DNA of 64,000 nucleotides, from positions 4,340,001-4,404,000 of the forward strand of contig NZ_CP197246.1 of NCBI RefSeq assembly GCF_052076145.1, written 5' to 3'. Under the pieces are notes generated by a model, which worked only from the letters and a program-made list of their open reading frames with translations, ran no database searches and had not been told where the DNA came from. A program made the translations under genes and the position numbers. Source of the DNA: Kitasatospora sp052076145. Its GTDB lineage: Bacteria; Actinomycetota; Actinomycetes; Streptomycetales; Streptomycetaceae. Numbering within the stretch: the first letter of the stretch is position 1; the number at the start of each line of letters is the position of its first letter. Below, in pieces: positions 9,401-17,550 of this stretch.

Positions 9401-9504
9401 CGCACCCCAGCCTGCCGGAGAGCGTCGTGGTCGACTGCAGGTACCGGCGCACCCGCATCCTGGGCCAGGAGCTCTTCCCACCCGGCATCCTGACGGTCAA
9501 CTGA
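6418..9504 (+). CDS. Trypsin-like protease-NACHT NTPase-leucine-rich repeat protein (NLR-like)
   Basis: This 1028-residue protein has three modules. Residues about 1-200 form a trypsin-fold protease with a visible triad: H33 (TAAHLL), D64 (DELDVALL) and S156 (SGLSGAA). Residues about 290-680 are a NACHT-type STAND NTPase: Walker A GQAGSGKTT (300-308), Walker B LLVDGLDEV (383-391), and the NACHT-type helical signature FVHRTFQDY (626-634). Residues about 860-1028 carry degenerate leucine-rich repeats, such as LKELVLRSCRQVTDLSPLAD. The architecture suggests ligand sensing by the repeats, ATP-driven oligomerisation and protease activation, as in bacterial NACHT antiphage proteins. The start at 6418 is set by the overlap with trypco2. 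No signal peptide is seen, so it is cytoplasmic. Confidence 0.93.
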   Translation: MAAAAPQRVVAVRAKQQGSGYLLAPRLVLTAAHLLDGFTAGEAAVPGGAGWSDFEVVGRDDELDVALLRTSEELAPAEVAAPVLWGRVDSLEPVPGCHLTGFPVAGRGEADRLDSSQVLGTLTPGAGLLSDRQVVVLTQLPPWAELDSGSPWSGLSGAALRYQEYLLGVVVTDRRRSAWHGSQLGLVPAADILASPRLAGALTAHLGGVPELHGISAAETADTRFAHEYAEAIRADYGRIRIFGLRQRGQGRRGWELDAAYLSLEAGQTEDRSRPDYPEPAAPQRVDQQLAGRRRVLLRGQAGSGKTTLVQWLAVQALAGRLGPELAGLNHRVPLVLQLRKLFRQDTMKPRPEEFLRLDDRMCADREPPGWTHRMLSSGRAMLLVDGLDEVPAAERDEALEWLECLLDHYPDVWTLATVRPSAVPPGWLDHLGFDDLSLSPMTGGDRRLFVERWHQAALRDALKGVDAVAEQEELKRETARHQADLLKALERSPQLDQLADSPLLCAMLCALNRESDGVLPTRRMEIYRDALTMMLVRRDETRSVRCAEQLRLSEEEQLALLRRIAHWLVRNNQVEGRRSDALAQITKALRDLPDAAAQGDAEAVYRHLLNRSGLIAETSVETFQFVHRTFQDYLAAMEFKEERDFGLLADHAAEEQWADVIRLTVGHCGRNDRGELLTRILDEGDRARDIRKPDIFLLAGSCLPFAPEVAREVREAVLLRIEQHLDVLLTGTDHLRLAEVGEALIPVLRRAAEGNSYWGRYLLPGIVGRIGGPQALDLLESWADRPHATNVAGQWSHFGEREFARRVLTRVDRSRTEVQVASPAQLAELVRLGAWPGVVLQGSQLADSSLWRPLAEHTVHLVLDGVAGFSDLSSFRGWPSLKELVLRSCRQVTDLSPLADTALESLWLGTVPRLTGDAIDAMGRMPALTRVRVSATDLARWGSTVALPGVRELTLGNLSDGYPLGRIPELFPNLGLLRVTFPLAESLDLTELAAHPSLPESVVVDCRYRRTRILGQELFPPGILTVN

Positions 9505-9509
9505 AAGCA

Positions 9510-9545
9510 CTGTGGCCCCCGGCGGTTCCCCGCCGGGGGCCACAG
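9510..9545. terminator. Bidirectional stem-loop terminator
   Basis: A perfect 16-bp inverted repeat with a TTCC loop (arms 9510-9525 and 9530-9545) begins 6 nt after the stop of the protease-NACHT gene and faces the convergent end of the M6 protease gene at 9574. Confidence 0.88.
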
Positions 9546-9573
9546 CAGATGTTCCGTCAGAGACGGGCCGCGA

Positions 9574-11922
9574 CTAGCGGATGGCCTTCACCTGGACGGT
9601 GGTCTCCATCTTGTCGAGGCTCTCCCACAGGACGGTGATGCCCGTGTGGGTGTCCGGGACCTTGACGCTGCTGAACGGCGTCGACGGGTCCCAGTAGGTG
9701 CGGGTGTGGTCGTTGAAGCTGCGGTTGCCACCGGTCGGGTAGATCGAGACCGGCTCGTCGGCCTTGTGGAGCTTGAGGCCGTCGGTCTTGTCGAACCCGA
9801 AGGTGGAGTCGTAGCCCTGGAGGCGCGAGCGCATCAGGGTGCCGTCGGCCCACTTGAGCGGGGTCGGGTGGGCGTCGATCGGGAGGATGAGGCCCGAACC
9901 CGGGTGGTCGGTCACGTTGTTGTCGGACTGGGAGGTGTCCCAGAGCCAGATCAGCAGACCGTCCTGGTTGGCGTAGTGCTCGACCCAGTTCGGCTTCGAC
10001 TTCGAGAAGCCGAAGTTGTACGGGCCGGTCTTCAGGGTCGCGTCGTAGGACACGTACTGACGGTTCTCGGCCAGGTAGTACTGGTCGTAGTCCTTGGAGA
10101 ACTTGCCCGAGATGAGCGAGAAGCCCGTGGCCGTCCAGCCGTTGGCGCCGTGCTCGGCGTCGTCGGAGAGGACGGTCGCACCGTCAGCGGTGATGCTGAT
10201 GTTGTCCAGGGCGAAGCCCGGGTTGTGCACGCCACCGTCGGTGGTGTTGTGGAAGCGGACCTTGACGGCCTTGCCCGCGTACGCGTTCAGCGAGTAGGAC
10301 AGGTCGCCCCACTTGCCGGCCGAGGAACCGGTCAGACCGGCCTTGCCCGCGGGGTTCTTCTCGATGGCCTTGCCGTCGAAGGTGCCGTCGATGGCGGTCC
10401 AGTTGGCGCCACCGTCGGTCGAGACCTCGGCGTAGCCGTAGTCGTAGTCCTGCTCGAGGTCGTACCAGCCCTTGGCGGCCAGGGTCGCCGAGGTCTTGCC
10501 GGTCAGGTCGACGTCACGGGTGAGGGTGACGTCGAGGTTGTCGGCGCTGCCGCTCCACCACTCACCGTTGCCCGCGAACGGGGTGTTGATGGTGGTCGTG
10601 ACGGTCTTCTTCGGCAGGGTGACGACCAGGGCCTGCGGCTTGGCGGTGTTGTACTCCACCGGGCCGAGGGTGACGGTCGTGGTCTTGCCGGACTGCGCCT
10701 GGGCGTAGTTGAGCCAGCCGAGCTTCAGCTTGCTCCACACGTCGAAGTCGTTCGGCATGTCGCCGATCTCGTTCTTGCCCTCACCGAGCCAGGAGCCCGA
10801 CGACATCAGCGACCAGAAGCCGACGGAGTTGTCGTCCTTGCCCGTGGTGTCGTAGAGGTCCGGGAGGCCGAGGTCGTGGCCGAACTCGTGCGCGAAGACG
10901 CCGAGGCCGCCGTTCTCCGGCTGCATGGTGTAGTCGCCGACCCAGATGCCGGTGTCGCCGACCGGGGTGCCACCGAGCTTGTTGCCCGCGGGGCCGGTCT
11001 GGCCGGCCTGCGCGCCGTAGACGTAGGAGCGGTGGGCCCAGAGCGCGTCGGTGCCCTGCTTGCCGCCGCCTGCCGACTCGTCCTCACCGGCGTGCACGAT
11101 CTGGAAGTGGTCGAGGTAACCGTCCGGCTCGTTGAAGTTGCCGTTGTGGTTGAAGTCGTACCGGTCGTACTGGTCGTACTGGGAGAGCGTGGCCTTGATC
11201 TGAGCGTCCGTCTGGCCCTTGGCCTTCTGGTCGGCGACCCAGGCGTTGATGCCGTCGCGGATCAGGTCCTGCGCGTTGTTGCAGATGTGCGCACCGCAGT
11301 AGTCCGAGCCGTAACGGGCCTCGTTCCACGGCACCCGGACCCAGTCCGTGACCTGGCCGTCGACCGAGTAACGGCCCGAGGACTGCCGCTCGTAGAAGGT
11401 CTTCATCGACGGCTGGTTCGGGTTGAAGTACAGGTCCTGGAAGTGCTGCTGGTTGTAGTCAGCGCGCCAGGCGGTGGAGTTGTTGGTGGCAGCGTCCGGC
11501 TTCTCGATCTGGTTGTGCGCCGGGCCGGGGGTGCCGCCGTACTTGAGCTTGCCGTCGGCGGTCTTGGTGGTGGTGTCCACCTGGTCGCCGAAGTCGACGA
11601 GGATCGTGAAGATCTTGTCCGTGCGCTGACGGGCGAGCTCCACGTACTTCTCGGGCCCGAGCTTGATGCTCGTGCCGCTGCCGTGCTGCTCGATCTTGGC
11701 AGTGCCGGCCAGGAGCTGCCGGGTGGCCTCCTCCTGCTCCGCCTTGACCTTCTCGGTCAGCGGACCGGGAAGGTCGTAGTCGACGGGGCCCGCAGTGGCA
11801 GAGGCCGGGTCATGTGCGGCAGCGGGAGCCGGCGCGGCGGTGGCCACGGTCGGGAGCATGCCGAGTGAGGCGATGACGGCCACGGCCGCACTGGCCGCAA
11901 CACTCCTCGTGGATATCTTCAA
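9574..11922 (-). CDS. Immune inhibitor A family (M6) secreted metalloprotease
   Basis: The 782-residue protein has a signal peptide (basic KISTRS, a hydrophobic core, then ATAAPAPA). The M6 zinc site HEFGHDLGLPD has H345, E346 and H349, and the C-terminal half is made of beta-rich binding modules, including DNISITADGATVLSDDAE. It should be an extracellular protease that digests host or competitor proteins, or recycles the organism's own proteins in development. I favour a TTG start at 11922, since GGGGAGGAC lies about 10 nt upstream and the signal peptide follows directly; an ATG at 12006 in the same frame has no ribosome site. It is convergent to the NACHT locus and there is no evident functional tie. 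Confidence 0.9.
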   Translation of the reverse strand: MKISTRSVAASAAVAVIASLGMLPTVATAAPAPAAAHDPASATAGPVDYDLPGPLTEKVKAEQEEATRQLLAGTAKIEQHGSGTSIKLGPEKYVELARQRTDKIFTILVDFGDQVDTTTKTADGKLKYGGTPGPAHNQIEKPDAATNNSTAWRADYNQQHFQDLYFNPNQPSMKTFYERQSSGRYSVDGQVTDWVRVPWNEARYGSDYCGAHICNNAQDLIRDGINAWVADQKAKGQTDAQIKATLSQYDQYDRYDFNHNGNFNEPDGYLDHFQIVHAGEDESAGGGKQGTDALWAHRSYVYGAQAGQTGPAGNKLGGTPVGDTGIWVGDYTMQPENGGLGVFAHEFGHDLGLPDLYDTTGKDDNSVGFWSLMSSGSWLGEGKNEIGDMPNDFDVWSKLKLGWLNYAQAQSGKTTTVTLGPVEYNTAKPQALVVTLPKKTVTTTINTPFAGNGEWWSGSADNLDVTLTRDVDLTGKTSATLAAKGWYDLEQDYDYGYAEVSTDGGANWTAIDGTFDGKAIEKNPAGKAGLTGSSAGKWGDLSYSLNAYAGKAVKVRFHNTTDGGVHNPGFALDNISITADGATVLSDDAEHGANGWTATGFSLISGKFSKDYDQYYLAENRQYVSYDATLKTGPYNFGFSKSKPNWVEHYANQDGLLIWLWDTSQSDNNVTDHPGSGLILPIDAHPTPLKWADGTLMRSRLQGYDSTFGFDKTDGLKLHKADEPVSIYPTGGNRSFNDHTRTYWDPSTPFSSVKVPDTHTGITVLWESLDKMETTVQVKAIR

Positions 11923-12028
11923 CGTTGTGACGTCCTCCCCATACCGGTGCGGCTGTTTGCCGTACTGGTGAACCAATGAAAGACAGGTGGAGGACATTTG
12001 ATCCAAGAGAAGGTAAAAAAGAAAGACC

Positions 12029-12057
12029 TTGACCGTACATGGGCACGGCGCTATCCT
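12029..12057 (+). promoter_or_regulatory. Near-consensus vegetative promoter in the gap between the M6 protease and clpC
   Basis: TTGACC (12029-12034) and TATCCT (12052-12057) are separated by exactly 17 bp, one of the best sigma-70-type promoters in the window. It points right, away from the M6 protease gene and against clpC. No annotated gene lies between it and the terminator that begins at 12242. Confidence 0.6.
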
Positions 12058-12063
12058 CTGGCA

Positions 12064-12288
12064 CTCCGATCAGCTGATGGTCGGTCAAGCCCACTGTTCG
12101 GCAACGGAGGCCAGGGCATCCATCGTGTCCGAACGTGTCTGGGTACCCGCCGAACGGCGGGGATTCCCGTGCGGTTCATCACAGGCGTTCGTGAGGTAAA
12201 TGTGACGTCATGTAAACCCCGGGCGCATGCATCCGGACATGAGGAAGGGCCCTTGCCCCGGCAGTGCGCCGGGGCAAGGGCCCTTCCT
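12064..12288 (+). ncRNA. Candidate intergenic small RNA between the M6 protease gene and clpC
   Basis: The boundaries are inferred: about 7 nt after the TATCCT box to the end of the 21-bp inverted repeat at 12242-12288, about 225 nt. An internal perfect hairpin CCCGCC-GAAC-GGCGGG lies at 12146-12161. A 40-codon frame (ATG 12077 to TAA 12199) exists, but only about two thirds of its third positions are G/C, far below neighbouring genes, so coding is unlikely. Expression is not shown by sequence alone. Confidence 0.4.
12242..12288. terminator. Strong terminator after clpC (21-bp perfect stem)
   Basis: The arms 12242-12262 and 12268-12288 are perfect complements around the 5-nt loop AGTGC. The structure begins 14 nt past the clpC stop codon and can also stop transcription coming from the left. 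Confidence 0.92.
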
Positions 12289-12302
12289 GTCGAGCGGGTG
12301 AC

Positions 12303-14816
<2,514 letters not shown>

Positions 14817-14880
14817 CGTTAATCGCTCCTCAGAGCGGTCGGGCAGTTCGGGGACTGTCCCCGCCCTGTCCTTCCGCATG

Positions 14881-14904
14881 CTAGTCCCGCTTGCGGCGCG
14901 GCAT
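14881..14904 (-). CDS. Possible 7-codon leader peptide (MPRRKRD) before clpC
   Basis: On the minus strand an ATG at 14904 is preceded by GAGGAG with a 6-nt spacing and is followed by six codons rich in Arg/Lys and a TAG, ending 64 nt before the clpC start. The ribosome site is as strong as that of clpC itself. Translation of this basic mini-frame could affect clpC expression. No conservation data are available, so this is a candidate only. Confidence 0.3.
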   Translation of the reverse strand: MPRRKRD

Positions 14905-15058
14905 GGGCCCCTCCTCGCCGTCGGCGGACAAGGAGAGAGGATCTGCTCCCACGGGCGTGAGCCCACGGAAGAAACTGCTGCGCGACCAGCCGACACCATT
15001 CCCAACCTGATGCTGGGAGACGGTGTTCCCCGAGTGGGGCACGATGCACCCCATTCCG

Positions 15059-15076
15059 CTACGCCATCGGCGAACA
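15059..15076 (-). promoter_or_regulatory. ClgR-type operator upstream of clpC
   Basis: Read on the minus strand, TGTTCGCCGATGGCGTAG matches every fixed position of the actinobacterial ClgR consensus WNNWCGCYNANRGCGWWS as I recall it. It lies about 240 nt before the clpC start. ClgR is known to activate clp genes under proteolytic stress. Confidence 0.6.
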
Positions 15077-15354
15077 AGCGCCCCCGATGGTGTGGGGAGT
15101 TGGCCCCGCAGAGCTCCTCGGACAGTGCCGACGACCCTGCCCACCTGCATTCATACCTGGTATCGGGGCGAGATTCCCGTAGTTTCCGCAGAGGTCTTGT
15201 TCGCCTGGCGAGAAGTCCGGGGGGACATACGGGGAACATACGGGGGAACTGTGCCCCAGACCGGCAACCCCGAACACCCGCCGGGGCAGATCCGGTGCGG
15301 CCGAACAGGTGGCACCGGCGTGACCGCTGCGGCCCCTCCTGCGTTGCACAGCGC

Positions 15355-15861
15355 ATGACCGCCGCGCCGCCTCCGCTGCCGGTGCGGGGCCCGGCGGCCG
15401 CGCAGTCGCCGCTCCTGGCCGGGAGCCCGGCGGCGGCGTTGTACGGCTCCGACCGGGTGGAGGTGGCCCGCCCGGTCGGGCTGGCCGTGCTCGGGCGCCT
15501 CGACCGGCTGGGCCGCGGTTGCGGCCCGGTGGTCGGGCTGGGCGGCGTCGCCGCCTTCCTGCTCGCTCCCGGGATCGCCGAGACCGTGCCCGAGCTGTTG
15601 TGCTGGCTGGGCTGGGGCGCCGAACTGGGGCTCGCCCTCCGCCCCCGTCAGGCGGGCGCCCCGGTGCCACGGCCGCGGGGCGCGGAGGAGATGCCCCCAC
15701 GCCCCGAACGCACGGGTGGCCCCGTCGCCCCTGCCGTCTGGCTGCGCCGCGCGGATCACGGCCCTGGGCTGGACCTGGACTCGCCCGCTCTGCTGCGACT
15801 GCTCGACTGCCTGGCGGACGCCTGCGCCCGGGACCTCATGGGCCTGGCGCCGCAGACCTGA
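15355..15861 (+). CDS. SCO3374-like small protein between clpC and lsr2
   Basis: The predicted 168-residue product is Ala/Pro/Arg-rich and has a patch VPELLCWLGWGAELGL resembling the conserved core of the streptomycete SCO3374 family, which occupies the same place between clpC and lsr2. Function is unknown. The ATG at 15355 overlaps the TGA of an upstream frame (ATGA), and no ribosome site is visible, so the start is uncertain and the true protein could begin elsewhere. The stop lies 26 nt from the convergent lsr2 stop. Confidence 0.55.
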   Translation: MTAAPPPLPVRGPAAAQSPLLAGSPAAALYGSDRVEVARPVGLAVLGRLDRLGRGCGPVVGLGGVAAFLLAPGIAETVPELLCWLGWGAELGLALRPRQAGAPVPRPRGAEEMPPRPERTGGPVAPAVWLRRADHGPGLDLDSPALLRLLDCLADACARDLMGLAPQT

Positions 15862-15887
15862 CCTGACGTGTCGAGCTGCCCGCGTCG

Positions 15888-16241
15888 TCAGGACGCGTTG
15901 GCCCGCTCGTACGCCTCGCGGACGGTGCTCGGGACGCGGCCGCGGTCGTTGACCTCGTAGCCGTTCTCCTTCGCCCAGGAGCGGATCTTCGCGGTGTCCG
16001 CGGCACCGGCGGCGCTGCGGGCGGCGCCCCGGCCGGCGGTGGTGCGGCGCGCGCTGGTCAGCCGACCGCTCTGCTTACGACCCTTGTCGACGTACGGAGT
16101 GAGCAGACCACGCAGCTTCTCCGCGTTGTCGCTCGTCAGATCGATCTCGTAGGCAACGCCGTCAAGGGCGAACGTCACCGTCTCGTCCGCCGAACCGCCG
16201 TCGAGATCGTCTTCAAGAATGACCTGCACCCTCTGTGCCAC
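15888..16241 (-). CDS. lsr2: Lsr2 nucleoid-associated protein, xenogeneic silencer
   Basis: This 117-residue protein has the N-terminal dimerisation domain (MAQRVQVILEDDLDGG, then ETVTFALDGVAYEIDL), a basic linker, and the C-terminal DNA-binding domain with the AT-hook-like RGR core (NDRGRVPSTVREAY). Lsr2 coats AT-rich, often horizontally acquired, DNA and silences it, including specialised-metabolite clusters. The start is GTG at 16241 with GGGAAG upstream. The order clpC, SCO3374-like gene, lsr2 and lysS matches streptomycetes. Confidence 0.97.
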   Translation of the reverse strand: MAQRVQVILEDDLDGGSADETVTFALDGVAYEIDLTSDNAEKLRGLLTPYVDKGRKQSGRLTSARRTTAGRGAARSAAGAADTAKIRSWAKENGYEVNDRGRVPSTVREAYERANAS

Positions 16242-16335
16242 GGGCTTCCCTTTCCGCGTAAACGACCCAATGCCTTGAGGAAAGGAAACCGTCTTTCTCC
16301 GGAAAACACAAACCCTTGGTGGCCGGAGGCCCGGT

Positions 16336-16872
16336 TCAGAGGTGGAGCAGCATGCGAGAGTTGCCCAGCGTGTTGGGCTTCACCCGCTCCAGGTCCAGGA
16401 ACTCCGCGACGCCTTCGTCGTACGAGCGCAGAAGTTCCTCATAGACATCCGTAGCGATCGCCGCCGGATCTGTCGTACCATCGTCGGTTTCGTAGACCTC
16501 ACCGATCTCGACGAAACCGTGTTTCGCGAAGAACGCCACCTCGAACGTCAAGCAGAAAATCCGACGGACGCCCAGCCAGCGCGCGGTCTGGAGCAGCTTC
16601 TCCAGCAGTAGGTGCCCGAGCCCGAGGCCCTTGCAGGACGGGTCGACGGCGAGGGTGCGCACCTCGGCCAAGTCCTCCCACATCACGTGCAGGGCGCCGC
16701 AGGCGACGACCAGGCCGTTGTCGTCGCGCTCGGCGACCCAGAACTCCTGTACGGATTCGAACAACGTGACCGTCGGCTTGTCGAGCAGAATGCCGTTGCG
16801 CGAGTAGCCGTCGATGAGCCGTCGCACCGCACGCACGTCTGTGGTCCGCGCCCGGCGGATGGTGACCTCCAT
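16336..16872 (-). CDS. Amino-acid N-acetyltransferase, ArgA-like GNAT
   Basis: The 178-residue GNAT protein has the acetyl-CoA binding motif VDPSCKGLGLGHLLLEKLL and FFAKHGFVEIGE. Its size and sequence style fit the short actinobacterial N-acetylglutamate synthases (Rv2747-like), which make the first intermediate of arginine synthesis. Start ATG at 16872, only 9 nt downstream of the BlaI-type gene stop, so the two are probably co-transcribed. Substrate assignment rests on family resemblance and not on visible residues. Confidence 0.75.
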   Translation of the reverse strand: MEVTIRRARTTDVRAVRRLIDGYSRNGILLDKPTVTLFESVQEFWVAERDDNGLVVACGALHVMWEDLAEVRTLAVDPSCKGLGLGHLLLEKLLQTARWLGVRRIFCLTFEVAFFAKHGFVEIGEVYETDDGTTDPAAIATDVYEELLRSYDEGVAEFLDLERVKPNTLGNSRMLLHL

Positions 16873-16881
16873 GGCGGGACG

Positions 16882-17283
16882 TTATCGCGTCGCCGGGCCG
16901 TCGGTCTCCCCGGTATCGGCCCCGGCGTCCGGCAGCACCCGCAGCGCGTCCCGGAGGGCCTCCCGCTGCTCGGGGGACATCATCCCGAAGAAGTGCACCA
17001 GGGCCGCCGCGGGATTGTCGCTAGTCGCCCACGCGTCGTTCATCAGCGCGGCGGTGTATGCCTCGCGGGAGGAGACGGGTTCATATCGATACGCCCGGCC
17101 CACCTGCTCGCGGCGCAGCCAGCCCTTTCTGAAGAGCTTGTCGAGCACGGTCATGACGGTGGTGTACGCGATATCACGTTCTGCCTGCAGATCGAGCAGA
17201 ACCTCGCGAACGGTGACCGGGCGGTTCCACTGCCACACCCTGGTCATGACGTCGTTCTCTAGTTCTCCGAGTTGCCGCACCAT
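16882..17283 (-). CDS. BlaI/MecI/CopY family repressor
   Basis: The 133-residue protein starts MVRQLGELENDVMTRVWQW and has the winged helix typical of BlaI: VTVREVLLDLQ, then IAYTTVMTVLDKLFRKGWL. A C-terminal dimerisation segment follows. Relatives repress beta-lactamase or copper genes, but no such gene or sensor protease is next door, so the target is unknown. The ATG at 17283 is chosen because TATCCT ends 9 nt upstream, suggesting a near-leaderless transcript; an in-frame start 51 nt earlier adds unrelated residues. It is followed closely by the ArgA-like gene. Confidence 0.88.
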   Translation of the reverse strand: MVRQLGELENDVMTRVWQWNRPVTVREVLLDLQAERDIAYTTVMTVLDKLFRKGWLRREQVGRAYRYEPVSSREAYTAALMNDAWATSDNPAAALVHFFGMMSPEQREALRDALRVLPDAGADTGETDGPATR

Positions 17284-17337
17284 AGTCCGGCCAGGATAGG
17301 GAATGATTCGGACAAAATTTGCTCTTGGGGGCAAACC

Positions 17338-17374
17338 GGCGCGCCGCCACCCCGGGTGGGGGTGGCGGCGCGCC
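17338..17374. terminator. Terminator of the lysS unit (16-bp stem)
   Basis: Perfect 16-bp inverted repeat, arms 17338-17353 and 17359-17374 with loop GGGTG, located 12 nt beyond the stop of the 54-residue membrane protein gene. It also lies just upstream of the BlaI-type gene. Confidence 0.88.
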
Positions 17375-17385
17375 TGGTGGAGCTG

Positions 17386-17550
17386 TTATTCGGCGGTACG
17401 GGCCGTGGCGGCGGAGCGGGCCAGCGCGTCGGCGGCGGCGTCCTCCTTGCCCTTCTGGGCGCCGCCCTGGCTGCGGATGATGGCCCGCACCAGGAGGCCG
17501 AATCCGATGGCCATCACCAGCGGGGGCACGATCGCACTGACGTAGTTCAC
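17386..17550 (-). CDS. 54-residue single-pass membrane protein coupled to lysS
   Basis: The frame encodes one transmembrane helix, IVPPLVMAIGFGLLVRAII, then a charged Ala-rich cytoplasmic tail (GKEDAAADALARSA). The GTG start at 17550 overlaps the lysS TGA (GTGA at 17550-17547), so it is very likely co-translated with lysS. Codon third positions are strongly G/C, as in the neighbouring genes, and a clean terminator follows 12 nt after its stop. Function unknown. Confidence 0.72.
   Translation of the reverse strand: MNYVSAIVPPLVMAIGFGLLVRAIIRSQGGAQKGKEDAAADALARSAATARTAE

Larger units (their letters stand above)
14817..15354. other. Intergenic region upstream of clpC and of the SCO3374-like gene
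   Basis: This 538-bp gap contains the clpC leader, a 7-codon leader frame and the ClgR-type site at 15059-15076. Rightward frames here, including one ending at 15358 whose TGA overlaps the ATG of the next gene, lack recognisable content. Confidence 0.5.

Noticed and set aside
12077..12199. 40-codon frame after the intergenic promoter
   Set aside because: Third-position G/C content is only about two thirds, much below neighbouring genes, and no ribosome site is seen.
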